Notes: generated from the sequence alone by a model not told the origin. Counted from the first letter of the stretch, positions 37,248-48,058 are shown. The stretch: DNA of 64,000 bases from Nitrosospira multiformis (GCF_900110185.1 NZ_FOCT01000005.1:135076-199075); one strand, 5' to 3'. A program made the numbers and translations.

Positions 37248-38083
37248 AAGTGTGTAAGTTTAACGGCGGCTGATGGTGCAGGACTTGCTGCATCTATTGC
37301 AATTCGCAGGCTTTTTACCAGACGATGGACATTTGTTAACACCTCCGCCTTGGGTGACCTTTCAATTTCTTCGATGATGCGGCTTCCCACCACCACCGCA
37401 TCGGCAAGCTCCGCCACTGCCCGGGCGGTTGCGCCGTCACGTATGCCAAAGCCCACCCCAATGGGAATGGAAATACGGGAACGTAGTCCGTCGAGTTTCT
37501 CAGCCACGTCATGCAAATCGAGGTGAAGCGAACCGGTAACGCCTTTCAGCGAAACGTAGTACACATATCCTTCCGCCAGGGACGCCACCCGCTCGACGCG
37601 CCGCTGTGGCGTAGTCGGAGAAAGCAGGAAAATGGGAGCGATATTCTGACGTTTCAGGTATTCCACCCACTCCACCGATTCCTCCGGAGGATAATCCACA
37701 ATCAGCACGCCATCCACGCCGCACGCTTTTGCTCTTGCCGTGAACGCATCGTAGCCCATTGCTTCGACCGGATTGGCGTAGCCCATCAGCACAACCGGCG
37801 TGCTGGAATCACTTTCCCTGAATTCTTCCACCATTGCCAGCACATCCTGCAACGAAACGCGATGCTTCAGCGCACGCTCGGAAGAACGCTGAATCGTTGG
37901 CCCATCCGCCATCGGATCGGAAAATGGAACACCCAGCTCGATGACGTCGGCGCCAGCCTGCACCAGTTCATGCATCAGTGGGACCATCATTCCGGGTTCG
38001 GGATCGCCAGCGGTAATAAAAGGAATGAGCGCCTTTCTCCGATTCTGGAGCAGTTTGCCAAACAGAGTGGAAATACGGGACAT
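37244..38083 (-). CDS. trpA: Tryptophan synthase alpha subunit
   Basis: Start at [20 protein letters not shown] (ATG 38083) gives 279 residues; upstream in-frame sequence belongs to the end of trpB. Catalytic residues are in [18 protein letters not shown] (Glu) and [12 protein letters not shown] (Asp). [25 protein letters not shown] is the phosphate-binding end of the barrel. It cleaves indole-glycerol phosphate and channels indole to TrpB, encoded 17 bases upstream. Confidence 0.97.
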   Translation of the reverse strand: MSRISTLFGKLLQNRRKALIPFITAGDPEPGMMVPLMHELVQAGADVIELGVPFSDPMADGPTIQRSSERALKHRVSLQDVLAMVEEFRESDSSTPVVLMGYANPVEAMGYDAFTARAKACGVDGVLIVDYPPEESVEWVEYLKRQNIAPIFLLSPTTPQRRVERVASLAEGYVYYVSLKGVTGSLHLDLHDVAEKLDGLRSRISIPIGVGFGIRDGATARAVAELADAVVVGSRIIEEIERSPKAEVLTNVHRLVKSLRIAIDAASPAPSAAVKLTHL

Positions 38084-38099
38084 GAATGGACTTTGCAGG

Positions 38100-39296
38100 T
38101 TAGAAGGTGATATGCGAAGCGCGCGCAACGGTGGGCATATCCTTGTCGCCACGCCCCGACAGGTTCACCAGCAGCAACTTGTCGGAAGTAAGCGCAGGTG
38201 CGAGCCGGGCTGCATAAGCCAGCGCATGACTTGATTCGAGCGCCGGAATGATCCCTTCGTAATGGCACAGTGCGTGGAAGGCTTCCAGAGCCTGCTCGTC
38301 GGTTATTCCGAAATATTCGGCCCGTCCGCTGTCCTTGAGCCAAGCATGTTCCGGCCCTACCCCGGGGTAGTCCAGGCCTGCCGAAATGGAATGTGTTTCA
38401 ACGATCTGTCCATTCTCATCCTGGATGAGGTAAGTGCGATTGCCGTGCAACACGCCGGGGCGTCCCTTCGTCAGGGTGGCGGCATGCTGATCCGTCTCCA
38501 CCCCGTGTCCGGCCGCTTCCACTCCGATCATCCGGATGCTGCTGTCGAGGTAGGGATAAAAAAGCCCGATGGCATTTGAACCACCCCCCACGCAGGCGAT
38601 CAGGGCATCGGGCTGCCGTCCATAATCCTCCTGCATCTGGGTTATTGCCTCGCGCCCGATGATCGCCTGGAAATCCCGTACCATCATGGGATAGGGATGA
38701 GGTCCGGCCACAGTACCGATGATGTAAAAAGTATCCGCAACATTGGTCACCCAGTCGCGCATGGCCTCGTTCAAAGCATCCTTCAGCGTGCGTGAACCGG
38801 ATTCGACCGGTATGACCTCCGCACCCAGAAGCTTCATCCGGTAAACATTGGCGGCCTGCCGCTCCACATCGACCGATCCCATGTAGATGACACACTCCAT
38901 CCCATACCGCGCTGCGACCGTAGCCGTGGCAACACCATGCTGGCCGGCGCCGGTTTCGGCTATTACCCGCGATTTGCCCATTCGCCTGGCCAATAACGCC
39001 TGTCCCATCGCATTATTGATTTTGTGTGCGCCCGTATGATTCAGGTCCTCGCGCTTGAGCAGGATCTGGGCACCCCCCAGCTGCGCCGACCATCGTTTTG
39101 CATGATAGATGGGAGTCGGGCGTCCCACATAATGCTTGAGTTCATGGGCGAATTCCGCTTGAAAGTCAGCATCGCTGCGATAGCGCTCGTACTGTATGCG
39201 CAAATCCTCCAGGGCCGAGATCAGCGTTTCGGCGACAAAGATGCCGCCATACGGACCAAAGTGCCCATGACTGTCCGGAAGATCATAGACTTTCAC
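38100..39296 (-). CDS. trpB: Tryptophan synthase beta subunit
   Basis: Start GTG at 39296 ([18 protein letters not shown]) follows GAGGAG and matches the family N-terminus; 398 residues. The PLP lysine lies in [21 protein letters not shown], the glycine loop in [10 protein letters not shown], and the phosphate-binding [10 protein letters not shown]. It condenses indole with serine. The start overlaps the trpF stop by 14 bases. The trp genes here are F-B-A only, as usual in betaproteobacteria, with the others elsewhere. Confidence 0.97.
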   Translation of the reverse strand: MKVYDLPDSHGHFGPYGGIFVAETLISALEDLRIQYERYRSDADFQAEFAHELKHYVGRPTPIYHAKRWSAQLGGAQILLKREDLNHTGAHKINNAMGQALLARRMGKSRVIAETGAGQHGVATATVAARYGMECVIYMGSVDVERQAANVYRMKLLGAEVIPVESGSRTLKDALNEAMRDWVTNVADTFYIIGTVAGPHPYPMMVRDFQAIIGREAITQMQEDYGRQPDALIACVGGGSNAIGLFYPYLDSSIRMIGVEAAGHGVETDQHAATLTKGRPGVLHGNRTYLIQDENGQIVETHSISAGLDYPGVGPEHAWLKDSGRAEYFGITDEQALEAFHALCHYEGIIPALESSHALAYAARLAPALTSDKLLLVNLSGRGDKDMPTVARASHITF

Positions 39297-39909
39297 TGAT
39301 TCCAACTCCTCGCATGAATGCTGCAATTTTTCCCGAATCTTTAATGCCCTTCGCGGCTTCCACGCCGCTGGACACATCTACTGCCCAAGGATGCGCCTGC
39401 TGGATCGCGCTCGTAATGTTGCCTGCGTGTAATCCCCCCGAAAGAATCAGCGGCAGCGGCAGATTGCGCGGAATCAGGTTCCAGTCGAACGCTTCTCCGG
39501 TTCCCCCCGGTTCGCCTTCCACATACGTATCCAGCAGCAAACCGATGGCTCCCGTATAAAGGGATGCGTATTGTAGCAAATCCAGCCCCGGCCTGACTCT
39601 TACCGCCTTTATATAGGGAAGTGAAAATTGCTGGCAGAACTCGGGGCTTTCGCTGCCGTGAAATTGCAGCAGGTTCAGGCCGGCAACCGAAATGCTTTCA
39701 TCCACCCACCCTGCCTCAGGGTCTACATAGACACCCACTGAAGTAACGAATGGCGGCAATGCGGACACGATTCCGCGGGCTCCAGCCGGTGAAATATAAC
39801 GGGCGCTCTGCTCCCAGAAGACAAAGCCCACGGCATTCGCTCCGAGATGCACTGCCGCAAGCGCATCTTCCACTCGGGTTATACCGCAAACTTTTACTCG
39901 AATCGACAT
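39283..39909 (-). CDS. trpF: Phosphoribosylanthranilate isomerase
   Basis: Start at [17 protein letters not shown] (ATG 39909, with CAGGGAT upstream) gives 208 residues. The catalytic Cys is in KVCGIT and the Asp in [30 protein letters not shown] is the phosphate site. It opens the ribose ring of phosphoribosylanthranilate. The gene overlaps truA by 16 bases and trpB by 14, so truA-trpF-trpB-trpA are tightly coupled. Confidence 0.96.
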   Translation of the reverse strand: MSIRVKVCGITRVEDALAAVHLGANAVGFVFWEQSARYISPAGARGIVSALPPFVTSVGVYVDPEAGWVDESISVAGLNLLQFHGSESPEFCQQFSLPYIKAVRVRPGLDLLQYASLYTGAIGLLLDTYVEGEPGGTGEAFDWNLIPRNLPLPLILSGGLHAGNITSAIQQAHPWAVDVSSGVEAAKGIKDSGKIAAFMRGVGISESL

Positions 39910-40781
39910 ATATCCCTGACTTCCGGTTTTGCGCCCGAAACCGGGTTTCCGCCACTTGTCGCCCATGATGTGAGGATAGGCGGCCTGTTCGTGCCCGGTA
40001 CTATTGCGGCAAGAGGGGGCTCGACAAAAAGTGGCAGCTTCCACCTCGCATCATAGACAACCCCTGCCAAGTATAACCCGGAAGCGGAAAAAGTCGGTGC
40101 AGCTTCGCTGCGCTTCCCGTTTTCAAGCAGTTTCCCTATCCAGTCAGGACGAAATTTACCTTTACCTACATAAATCAGACAACCGACGATATTACGTACC
40201 ATGTGGTGCAAAAATGCATTGGCGCGCAGCTCAAACGCAACAATGTTTCCCACTCGCGTAACTTCCAGTTTTGTCACGGTGCGCACAGGGGATTTGGCTT
40301 GGCATTCAGCCGCCCGAAAGGCGCTGAAATCGTGTTCGCCCACCAGCATCTGTGCCGCCACCTGCATGGATTCGAGACGGAGCGGCTGGTGAAACCAGCC
40401 GACTCTGTGCTGATGAAGGCCCGGCCGCACTGGATGGCTCAGTAACAGATAGAGGTAACAGCGCTCGATCGCACAGTAGCGGGCATGAAAATCGTCTGCA
40501 GTAGGGGATGCCCATAGCATGGCGATGCCGCCGGGCAGCAGCGCGTTTGCACCCCGCACCCATGCATTCATTGGTCGCTCCACCCGAGTATCAAAATGCA
40601 GCACCTGGTAGATAGCATGGACTCCTGCATCGGTTCTCCCTGCCGTCACTACTCGAATAGCCTCGCCTGCAATTTCAGACAAGGCCGCTTCCACGGCATC
40701 CTGCACGGTATTTCCCCCTGGCTGGCTTTGCCAGCCGCGGAAGTTGCTGCCGTCATACTCCAGCGCCATTGCGATTCTCAC
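39894..40781 (-). CDS. truA: tRNA pseudouridine(38-40) synthase
   Basis: The product is 295 residues. The catalytic Asp is in VTAGRTDAGVHA; other family segments are LEYDGSNFRGWQSQP and FLHHMVRNIVGCLIYVGKG. It modifies the anticodon stem-loop of many tRNAs. The C-terminus runs about 30 residues past the usual end (PPILTSWATSGGNPVSGAKPE), a tail of doubtful function that overlaps the trpF start. Confidence 0.96.
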   Translation of the reverse strand: MRIAMALEYDGSNFRGWQSQPGGNTVQDAVEAALSEIAGEAIRVVTAGRTDAGVHAIYQVLHFDTRVERPMNAWVRGANALLPGGIAMLWASPTADDFHARYCAIERCYLYLLLSHPVRPGLHQHRVGWFHQPLRLESMQVAAQMLVGEHDFSAFRAAECQAKSPVRTVTKLEVTRVGNIVAFELRANAFLHHMVRNIVGCLIYVGKGKFRPDWIGKLLENGKRSEAAPTFSASGLYLAGVVYDARWKLPLFVEPPLAAIVPGTNRPPILTSWATSGGNPVSGAKPEVRDICRFE

Positions 40782-40973
40782 GGTAAAGCTACCATCGTGA
40801 TCTTGGTGATACTTGTACCGGATCTGCCCAGGGAATTTTTGAACACGTTTCGGGAAACGGAAGTAATGACGTATAAACAGACGCTCTCCAGCCCAACAGT
40901 GGGTGCTGATTGACTAGTCCGTCATCGCCCACCGCCTTCGCACAGGCATCTGTACGAATCTTACGCTTTCCCG

Positions 40974-41867
40974 CTACAGAACGAGTGCCCACGGCAGCGG
41001 TTCCTCTTCTTTTTCCCGTTCATCTGTTCCAGAAGACCGTTTTTTGTGCCACTCGGCCGTATGCATCTTCACTTCCTGATCGGCTTCCCCTATTGTTATC
41101 ATATTGATTTCACTGCTGTCCGGTATTCTCAGGATGAGTCCCGTCTTGAGCTGATGCATGTTGTTGTCAGAAAATGCCTCGCGGTTTGCGCGAAACAGTG
41201 CCACCAGTACCTGATTGAAGCTTGCTTCAGGAGGAAGCGCGATATTTTTTGCGATTCCTGACAGGGTATCGCCTGATTTTACGGGACCATAGATCCGATA
41301 GGACGAGTTTGACGCGGATGCTCCTGAAAGGAGCCCGGTTTGTCCTGATGAGAAGCCATCGTGCGCTATAGCCGGATCTGTTTTACCCTCTGCAGAGTCA
41401 ATCCGGGGATAGCAATGCGATGCCGGCTGAGCTGACTCATTTTCCCGGAACGATGCACCCGTTTCGGCAAGGGGTAGCAAGGCAGTATATTCACGCAACA
41501 AATGTCCCGACGTCCAGTTCAACTCAATCAGGATATTCAGGAACGGTTCATCAACGGGTTGCGGAGATACAATCCGGATATAAGGCTGACCCTCCGGACG
41601 GATTTCAATAGTGGCTTTAAACGTGGATAAAAGCGGAGAATAATCGACATTTACCTTGCGGAAAACATCATATGATGCAAGGTGGGCATTCAGGGAAGAT
41701 TTCTCTTCTGTTGTTACCGCCACCAGATCGATTTCTGCCTTGAACGGCTGCCCTTGCACGGAATTGACAGTGAGCCTTCCCAGGCCTGCTGCGTGACTGG
41801 CTTCCACCGGCATTATGGCGACCAGAAATGAAAAAAACAGACCGCACTTAAACCTCGACTTCTGCAC
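40974..41867 (-). CDS. Short FimV-like protein (N-terminal domain plus LysM)
   Basis: The product is 297 residues. A signal peptide (to about SHAAG) is followed by the FimV N-terminal domain (GLGRLTVNSVQGQPFKAEIDL; QPYIRIVSPQPVDEPFLNILIELNW) and a LysM domain at about 195-255 (VKSGDTLSGIAKNIAL). The usual acidic repeats, membrane helix and C-terminal TPR of FimV (often over 800 residues) are absent, and no continuation is found in any frame in the 190 bases after the stop. The location between asd and truA is the standard place for fimV in betaproteobacteria, so this looks like a reduced orthologue. Confidence 0.8.
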   Translation of the reverse strand: MQKSRFKCGLFFSFLVAIMPVEASHAAGLGRLTVNSVQGQPFKAEIDLVAVTTEEKSSLNAHLASYDVFRKVNVDYSPLLSTFKATIEIRPEGQPYIRIVSPQPVDEPFLNILIELNWTSGHLLREYTALLPLAETGASFRENESAQPASHCYPRIDSAEGKTDPAIAHDGFSSGQTGLLSGASASNSSYRIYGPVKSGDTLSGIAKNIALPPEASFNQVLVALFRANREAFSDNNMHQLKTGLILRIPDSSEINMITIGEADQEVKMHTAEWHKKRSSGTDEREKEEEPLPWALVL

Positions 41868-42130
41868 GGCAGTATACTCCCAGGGAGGAATAACGTCCTA
41901 TCCCTTGACGAAGATCGGGAGCCCGATCAGACATGGGCTGCATGCATGCAAGACGTGCACCCGGGTCCCGTTCGCGAAGAAAGCGAGTTACCATCGAAGG
42001 ATAGGCAATCTTCAATCGGACGATTGGGGAAAAAGGATTCTCGAAAAGGGGCAGGGGAAGCTCCAGAAGATGGAAATCAGGCGGCACGATGTCTTGATCC
42101 ACCGTGCGCCTTTTCCGCTTCTATCGGTTC

Positions 42131-43243
42131 TCAGGCCGCCACCAGAATTCTGAGCATTCTGCGCAGCGGCTCTGCGGCGCCCCAGAGCAACTGGTCTCCC
42201 ACAGTGAATGCAGAAAGATACTCGCCGCCCATGGCAAGCTTGCGCAACCGGCCAACCGGTATTGTCAGCTTGCCGGTAACCGCAGCAGGAGTCAACTCTT
42301 TCAAGGTATGCTCCCGCTCATTGGGAACGACCCTTACCCAACTGTTCGAAGCGGCAAGCACGTCTTCTACCTCATCCAGCGGAACATCCTTCTTCAACTT
42401 CACAGTCAGCGCCTGGCTGTGGCAACGCATGGCCCCTACACGAACACAGATACCATCCACGGGAACCGTTCGTTCACCACGCCCCAGTATCTTGTTTGTC
42501 TCGGATTGCCCCTTCCATTCTTCCCGTGTCTGCCCGTTGCCCAGATCCCTGTCTATCCAGGGGATGAGACTGCCTGCAAGCGGCACACCGAAATTCTCGG
42601 TTGGAAAATTTTCATCACGAAGTGTTCCCGCCACTTCACGGTCGATATCGAGTATCCCGGCCGCAGGGTCATCCAGCAGATTTTTTGCCACGCGATGCGC
42701 TTCGCCCATTTGCAGAAGCAATTCCCGCATGTTCTGGGCCCCGGCGCCGGAAGCTGCCTGATAAGTCATGGCGCTCATCCATTCCACCAGTTCTTCTTTG
42801 AAGAGCCCGTTCATGGCCATCAGCATCAGGCTGACAGTGCAATTGCCTCCGATATAATTTTTTATCCCATCGTGCAGAGCCTGTTCGATAACGGGCATGT
42901 TGACCGGGTCCAGTATGATGACAGCATCATCTTTCATCCGCAGCGTGGAGGCTGCATCGATCCAGTAACCCTGCCAGCCTGCTTCCCGCAGCCGGGGAAA
43001 AATCGTGCCGGTATAATCCCCTCCCTGGCAGGAAATCAGGATATCCATGGACTTGAGCTCGTCTATATCATTCGCGTCCTTCAGCGGCGGGGCCTCCTGG
43101 CCGATGTCCGGTGCTTTGCCGCCCTTCTGCGAAGTGGAAAAGAAAGTTGGCTCAACCAATGCAAAATCATTTTCTTCCCGCATGCGTTGCATGAGAACCG
43201 ACCCTACCATGCCACGCCAACCGATAAAACCGACTCGTTTCAT
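42131..43243 (-). CDS. asd: Aspartate-semialdehyde dehydrogenase
   Basis: Start at [21 protein letters not shown] (ATG 43243) gives 370 residues of the proteobacterial long type. The catalytic Cys lies in [14 protein letters not shown], the NADP loop in GWRGMVGS, and the substrate Arg/His region in [24 protein letters not shown]. It makes the branch-point intermediate for lysine, threonine and methionine. It follows leuB by about 60 bases and precedes the FimV-like gene. Confidence 0.96.
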   Translation of the reverse strand: MKRVGFIGWRGMVGSVLMQRMREENDFALVEPTFFSTSQKGGKAPDIGQEAPPLKDANDIDELKSMDILISCQGGDYTGTIFPRLREAGWQGYWIDAASTLRMKDDAVIILDPVNMPVIEQALHDGIKNYIGGNCTVSLMLMAMNGLFKEELVEWMSAMTYQAASGAGAQNMRELLLQMGEAHRVAKNLLDDPAAGILDIDREVAGTLRDENFPTENFGVPLAGSLIPWIDRDLGNGQTREEWKGQSETNKILGRGERTVPVDGICVRVGAMRCHSQALTVKLKKDVPLDEVEDVLAASNSWVRVVPNEREHTLKELTPAAVTGKLTIPVGRLRKLAMGGEYLSAFTVGDQLLWGAAEPLRRMLRILVAA

Positions 43244-43305
43244 TGATATCTCTCTTTTGGAAGAAATCGTGGTTTGATTCAACCACAGGATATGAAGTGC
43301 CGCAG

Positions 43306-44367
43306 CTACAAACTTGCCAGAACCGCATCACCCATTGCTGCGGTTCCGATTTTCATCTTTCCTGGCTCGTAAATATCCGCCGTCCGGTATCCATCAGCCA
43401 GCGCCTTTTTCACTGCCCGTTCGATTCGGGATGCCTCCTCCTCTAGATCGAAGGTATAGCGCAGCATCATCGCAACCGAGAGCACGGTGGCCAGAGGATT
43501 CGCCACGTCCTTGCCGGCGATATCGGGAGCAGAACCGTGTATGGGTTCGTAAAGTCCCTTGTTCCGCTCATCGAGCGATGCCGAAGGCAGCATGCCGATC
43601 GAACCGGTCAGCATGGATGCCTCATCCGACAGGATGTCCCCGAACATGTTGCCTGTCACAACCACATCGAACTGCCGGGGATTGCGTACAAGCTGCATGG
43701 CCGCATTGTCCACCAGCATGTGCGAAAGCTCTACGTCCGGATATTCACCTGCCGTTTCGGTCACCACGTCGCGCCACAGCTGGGTTGATTCCAGTACGTT
43801 CATCTTGTCGACAGAACAGAGCCTGCAACTGCGCTTGCGCGCCGCCTGGAAAGCCACCCGCGCTATTCTCCGGATCTCGGCTTCGCTGTAAATCATGGTA
43901 TTGTAGCCGATGCGCTGGCCATTCCGTAATTCAATACCACGCGGCTCGCCAAAGTAAATATCCCCGGTCAACTCGCGCACGATCAGGATATCGAGTCCGG
44001 ATACCACCTCGGGCTTCAGCGTGGAAGCGTCGGCAAGTTCAGGATAAAGTACTGCAGGCCGGAGATTGGCAAACAGGTTCAGGGCCTTCCGTATGCCTAG
44101 AAGGCCTTGCTCCGGCCTGAGCTGGCGGGGCAGCGCGTCATAGCGGGGTCCGCCCACTGCCCCCAGGATTACGGCATCCGCCTCAGCCACCAGCGTGCGC
44201 GTTGCCTCGGGAAAAGGCTCGCCCGCTACATCTACCGCACATCCGCCCAGCAACCCCTGTTCCAGTTCCAGCTTCAATCCCTCGCTTCTCAGCGTTTCCA
44301 GCACGCGCACTGCCTGTGCGACAATTTCCGGACCGATACCATCTCCGGCCAGAATTGCTATTTTCAT
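43306..44367 (-). CDS. leuB: 3-isopropylmalate dehydrogenase
   Basis: The product is 353 residues. Landmarks are [20 protein letters not shown] at the N-terminus, [15 protein letters not shown], the Lys/Asp active site in [19 protein letters not shown] and [26 protein letters not shown]. It oxidises 3-isopropylmalate in leucine synthesis. It lies 26 bases after leuD in the order leuC-leuD-leuB. Confidence 0.97.
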   Translation of the reverse strand: MKIAILAGDGIGPEIVAQAVRVLETLRSEGLKLELEQGLLGGCAVDVAGEPFPEATRTLVAEADAVILGAVGGPRYDALPRQLRPEQGLLGIRKALNLFANLRPAVLYPELADASTLKPEVVSGLDILIVRELTGDIYFGEPRGIELRNGQRIGYNTMIYSEAEIRRIARVAFQAARKRSCRLCSVDKMNVLESTQLWRDVVTETAGEYPDVELSHMLVDNAAMQLVRNPRQFDVVVTGNMFGDILSDEASMLTGSIGMLPSASLDERNKGLYEPIHGSAPDIAGKDVANPLATVLSVAMMLRYTFDLEEEASRIERAVKKALADGYRTADIYEPGKMKIGTAAMGDAVLASL

Positions 44368-44393
44368 AAAGTCCTTTTAAAGGGGAAAGTCTG

Positions 44394-45032
44394 TCAGCCG
44401 AACAGCCACGGCTGTTCTACGCGGCGTTTTTCTTCGAACGCCCGGATTTTGTCCGCATGCTGCAACGTGAGGCCGATTTCGTCCAAACCATTCAGCAGAC
44501 TATGCTTGCGGAAAGGATCGATCTCGAAAGGGAAAGATTCTCCGGCAGGGGTGGTCGCCGATTGCTGCTCCAGATTGACGAGCAATCGGTACCCTTCGGT
44601 AGCCTCGACCTCGCGGAACAGTTGATCCACCTGTGAGGTGTCGAGCACGATGGGAAGCAAACCTATTTTGAAGCAGTTGTTGAAAAAAATATCGGCAAAA
44701 CTGGGGGCAATAATTACCTCAAAGCCGTAATCCTGCAATGCCCAGGGAGCATGTTCCCGGCTGGATCCGCAACCGAAATTGGCGCGGGCAAGGAGTATCC
44801 GGGCATCGCGGTAACGCGGCAGGTTAAGCACAAATTCAGGGTTGAGTTTACGAGTGGCAGGGTCGATGCCTGGCTCGCCATGATCCAGGTATCGCCATTC
44901 ATCGAAGAGATTTTGCCCGAAACCGGACCTCTTGATGGATTTCAGGAACTGTTTGGGAATGATGGCGTCGGTGTCGACGTTGGCACGATCCAGCGGCGCC
45001 ACCAATCCCTCACATGAATGAAACTTTTTCAC
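44394..45032 (-). CDS. leuD: 3-isopropylmalate dehydratase small subunit
   Basis: The product is 212 residues from GTG 45032. Motifs are [19 protein letters not shown] and [32 protein letters not shown] follows. With LeuC it isomerises 2- to 3-isopropylmalate. The ribosome-binding site before the GTG is weak. A 41-residue lipoprotein gene ends 20 bases upstream, between leuC and leuD. Confidence 0.96.
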   Translation of the reverse strand: MKKFHSCEGLVAPLDRANVDTDAIIPKQFLKSIKRSGFGQNLFDEWRYLDHGEPGIDPATRKLNPEFVLNLPRYRDARILLARANFGCGSSREHAPWALQDYGFEVIIAPSFADIFFNNCFKIGLLPIVLDTSQVDQLFREVEATEGYRLLVNLEQQSATTPAGESFPFEIDPFRKHSLLNGLDEIGLTLQHADKIRAFEEKRRVEQPWLFG

Positions 45033-45052
45033 TGCTGATTACCGTTTTGCAA

Positions 45053-45178
45053 TTATTTTGCAGATTTTTCCAGCGCTTCTCCGCCGCTTTGAACGTCTTT
45101 GCCCACGCCCTGAATGGTGTGGCAGGCAGACAGACCAAAGGCAGTGATCAAGGCAACCATTACTGTCAGCATTCTCAT
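45053..45178 (-). CDS. Entericidin-like small lipoprotein
   Basis: The product is only 41 residues: ATG at 45178, preceded by AGGGAG. It reads MRMLTVMVALITAFGLSAC and then HTIQGVGKDVQSGGEALEKS, ending AK. The lipobox is LSAC (Cys19), and the GVGKDVQSGGEALEKSAK tail is the signature of entericidin A/B-type lipoproteins, which in enterobacteria act as a stress-linked antidote/toxin pair at the envelope. It is inserted between leuC and leuD in the same direction. Only one member is present here. Confidence 0.85.
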   Translation of the reverse strand: MRMLTVMVALITAFGLSACHTIQGVGKDVQSGGEALEKSAK

Positions 45179-45225
45179 CACAACTCCCTGTAGTGTAAAA
45201 AAACCGGTATGGTTGTACCGGAATT

Positions 45226-46635
45226 CTAATATATTTCCCTTACATCCACAAAATGTCCGGCAACCGCAGCGGCAGCGGCCATTGCAGGACTCACCAAGTG
45301 AGTACGTCCCGCGGGACCCTGCCTGCCCTCAAAGTTACGATTGGAAGTGGAAGCGCATCGTTCGCCGGGCTCCAGCCTGTCGTCATTCATTGCAAGGCAC
45401 ATCGAGCAACCCGGTTCGCGCCATTCAAACCCCGCCTCGCGAAATATCCTGTCTAGCCCCTCCTGCTCTGCCTGATGCTTGACCAGGCCGGATCCCGGCA
45501 CGACCATCGCAAGCTTGATGCTCTTCGCAATACGGCGGCCCCTCACCACCTCGGCGGCAGCGCGCAAATCCTCTATGCGCGCATTCGTGCAGGAGCCGAT
45601 GAATATCTTGTCGGGGCGAATTTCACTGATCGGGGTGTTGGGAGCCAGCGCCATGTATTTGAGCGCCCGCTCCATGTCATGACGCTTCACCGCGTCTGCG
45701 ATTTCTGTCGGATCAGGCACCTTTCCATCCACTGTCGTAACCATTTCCGGAGAAGTTCCCCAGGTTACCTGCGGCTTGATCGAGACTGCGTCCAGTTGAA
45801 CCACCTTGCCAAAGCTCGCACCCTCGTCACTCTTCAGGGTACGCCAGTAGGTAACCGCTTTTTCCCATGGATCGCCTTTAGGTGCAAAGGGACGGCCCCG
45901 GAGATATTCAATGGTGACATCATCCACTGCCACCATTCCCGCACGCGCACCCGCTTCGATCGCCATATTGCATAATGTCATGCGCCCTTCCATCGATAGC
46001 CCACGAATCGCGCTGCCGGCAAACTCGATCGCATAGCCTGTACCTCCGGCAGTACCGATCCTGCCGACAACGGCAAGCGCCACGTCCTTGGCGGTAATGC
46101 CATGACCCAGATTGCCCTCTACCACGATCTGCATTGTTTTTGATTTCTTTGCCACCAAGCACTGTGTCGCCAGCACATGCTCCACCTCCGAAGTACCTAT
46201 GCCAAAAGCAAGGCAGGCAAAAGCGCCATGCGTGCTGGTATGCGAGTCGCCGCAAACCACTGTCATCCCTGGTAGGGTGGCACCCTGCTCCGGTCCGATG
46301 ACATGCACGATGCCCTGGCGCCGATCGTTCATCCTGAATTCGGTGATACCCAATTCCTCACAATTCTGATCGAGCGTTTCCACTTGCAGGCGAGATACCG
46401 GGTCGCTAATGCCATGATCTCGCCCGGTGGTTGGCACGTTGTGGTCTGCTACCGCCAGAATGGAATTGAGGCGCCACGGCTTGCGTCCGGCCAGCTTCAA
46501 CCCTTCGAACGCCTGGGGGCTGGTCACCTCGTGTACGAGGTGGCGATCGATATAGAGCAGCGCCATGCCTTCCGGATCATCGGATTCTTCATGCACCACA
46601 TGGCTTTGCCAGAGTTTGTCGTATAACGTTTGCAT
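45226..46635 (-). CDS. leuC: 3-isopropylmalate dehydratase large subunit
   Basis: Start at [14 protein letters not shown] (46635; an ATG two codons earlier is equally possible) gives 469 residues. The 4Fe-4S cysteines are in [25 protein letters not shown] and [11 protein letters not shown], and [14 protein letters not shown] is the substrate-loop signature. It is the first gene of the leu operon; a large perfect palindrome lies 37 bases upstream of this start. Confidence 0.97.
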   Translation of the reverse strand: MQTLYDKLWQSHVVHEESDDPEGMALLYIDRHLVHEVTSPQAFEGLKLAGRKPWRLNSILAVADHNVPTTGRDHGISDPVSRLQVETLDQNCEELGITEFRMNDRRQGIVHVIGPEQGATLPGMTVVCGDSHTSTHGAFACLAFGIGTSEVEHVLATQCLVAKKSKTMQIVVEGNLGHGITAKDVALAVVGRIGTAGGTGYAIEFAGSAIRGLSMEGRMTLCNMAIEAGARAGMVAVDDVTIEYLRGRPFAPKGDPWEKAVTYWRTLKSDEGASFGKVVQLDAVSIKPQVTWGTSPEMVTTVDGKVPDPTEIADAVKRHDMERALKYMALAPNTPISEIRPDKIFIGSCTNARIEDLRAAAEVVRGRRIAKSIKLAMVVPGSGLVKHQAEQEGLDRIFREAGFEWREPGCSMCLAMNDDRLEPGERCASTSNRNFEGRQGPAGRTHLVSPAMAAAAAVAGHFVDVREIY

Positions 46636-46671
46636 TTTCATGGAAAATGGGAATAACGGCTTCAAATCTCA

Positions 46672-46698
46672 ATATTTCATTATCCCATAATGAAATAT
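46672..46698. promoter_or_regulatory. Perfect palindrome upstream of leuC
   Basis: Arms ATATTTCATTAT and ATAATGAAATAT (12 bases each, no mismatch) flank CCC. The site sits between the MFS gene stop (46726) and the leuC start (46635). The T-N11-A core is like a LysR-family operator. The minus-strand side lacks a T-run, so an operator is more likely than a terminator. The regulator is not known. Confidence 0.6.
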
Positions 46699-46725
46699 CA
46701 AGGAACAATAAGAGTGAGGCAATTG

Positions 46726-47874
46726 TCACCCGGACCGGTCGATGTCCATCTTCCAGACTACCAGCCCCAGGCCGAGCAACACGGCCATCGCACTGATCGT
46801 AAAGGTAAGCCCTGCCCCCAGCCAATCCCACGAGTAACCGCTGAATATGCCGCCAATGGTGCCACCGAGCCCGAATGTAAGGCTGGTGTAGAGGGCTTGC
46901 CCCTTCGCCTGGTGGCGCCCACCGAAGAGCCGGTGCACAACCATCATGGCCGTGGCGTGATGCGCCCCGTAGGTTGCGGCATGCAGCACCTGTGCGGACA
47001 ATATGACAAACGGCCATTCCACGCCCCAGCCTATCATCAGGAAGCGTGCTACGGCACAGCCGAAACTGAACACCATGATCTGTTTCATGCGGAATCGGCG
47101 CATCAACTGCGGCATCAGGAAAAATATGCCGATCTCGCAGATAACCCCTGTGGCCCACAGCCAGCCTATGAGACTTTTGCTGTATCCGTACTCGACAAGA
47201 TAAATCGAGTAAAAGGTGTAGTAGGGGCCATGCGCAAACACCATCAACAGGCACGCTGCAAAAAAGGCCAGTACTTCTGGCCGTCGGAATATTTGTGGAA
47301 TGGAATGCCCGGTGGCGGGATGCGTTACTGTCCCGACTTCAGGAATGAGGCGTGAAAAAAAGACAATACCGAGCTTGAAGCCAAGGATGGCCCATAGCAG
47401 CGAGCTGATGCTGGTTGCATCCAGCAGATAACCAACGCCGGTTACCGCCAAAATGAATCCTACCGACCCCCAGACCCGGATGAGTCCGTATTTTGTGATG
47501 CTTTCTCCAAGATATGAAAGCGTCGTTGCCTCGATCAACGGCAGCGAAGCGCTCCAGAAAAAACTCATCAGCGCCATGACCGCAAACAGCCAGCCATAGG
47601 ACTCGCCGAGAAAAACGCCGCAGTAGCTGACCAAGCCTGCAATTGCAGCCGATCGTACAATGAACATGCGCTTGCCGATGTGATCTGCAAGCCAGCCCCA
47701 GGCAGCCGGGGCAAAGATGCGGGTGACATGCAGCAGAGACATGAGCACGCCGATCTGAAAGGAAGCGAAGGAAAGGGATTTGAGGTAAAGAGTCCAGTAA
47801 GGAGCAAAGGCGCCAATAAAGGCAAAATGGAAGAAATAGAAGCCGGAAAGACGCCAATAGGGGATGGATTGCAT
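46726..47874 (-). CDS. MFS transporter, 3-phenylpropionate/nucleoside-like (MFS_1_like)
   Basis: The product is 382 residues with 11-12 membrane helices. The N-terminus PYWRLSGFYFFHFAFIGAFAPYWTLYLKSL and the later GLIRVWGSVGFILAV match the HcaT/LacY-like PPP family. ILSAQVLHAATYGAHHATAMM is another family segment. The substrate is unknown. It is transcribed toward leuC but separated by the palindrome, so it is probably a separate unit. Confidence 0.85.
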   Translation of the reverse strand: MQSIPYWRLSGFYFFHFAFIGAFAPYWTLYLKSLSFASFQIGVLMSLLHVTRIFAPAAWGWLADHIGKRMFIVRSAAIAGLVSYCGVFLGESYGWLFAVMALMSFFWSASLPLIEATTLSYLGESITKYGLIRVWGSVGFILAVTGVGYLLDATSISSLLWAILGFKLGIVFFSRLIPEVGTVTHPATGHSIPQIFRRPEVLAFFAACLLMVFAHGPYYTFYSIYLVEYGYSKSLIGWLWATGVICEIGIFFLMPQLMRRFRMKQIMVFSFGCAVARFLMIGWGVEWPFVILSAQVLHAATYGAHHATAMMVVHRLFGGRHQAKGQALYTSLTFGLGGTIGGIFSGYSWDWLGAGLTFTISAMAVLLGLGLVVWKMDIDRSG

Positions 47875-48000
47875 TTATGCGAGTTTACAGGCTATTTGAC
47901 AGATCATTTAACCAGCCTGTAACGCGTATGCGGTTTAAAGCACGATGTTCTGCGCCTGTTGCCCGCGTGGTGGAAGGTCGAGCAGTTTTGCAACCCATAA

Positions 48001-48035
48001 AACAAGGGGTGCAGGATTATCCTGCACCCCTTGTT
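48001..48035 (-). terminator. Strong hairpin terminator after the PRC-barrel gene
   Basis: A perfect 15-bp stem (AACAAGGGGTGCAGG with CCTGCACCCCTTGTT) and a 5-base loop. On the minus strand it is followed by TTTAT, 23 bases past the PRC-barrel stop codon. Confidence 0.8.
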
Positions 48036-48058
48036 CACCTGACACTACCTAATAGTCT

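Noticed and set aside
36399-37526. 375-codon plus-strand open frame opposite accD and the end of trpA
   Set aside because: It lies entirely antisense to two clear genes, has no start signal and no recognisable protein content.
40782-40973. Continuation of FimV in another frame after its stop
   Set aside because: All three minus-strand frames were read; none has TPR-like or acidic repeat sequence, so a simple frameshift does not explain the short FimV.
42104-43246. 380-codon plus-strand open frame opposite asd
   Set aside because: It mirrors the codon pattern of asd on the other strand; the translation is His/Arg/Cys-rich and shows no family motif.
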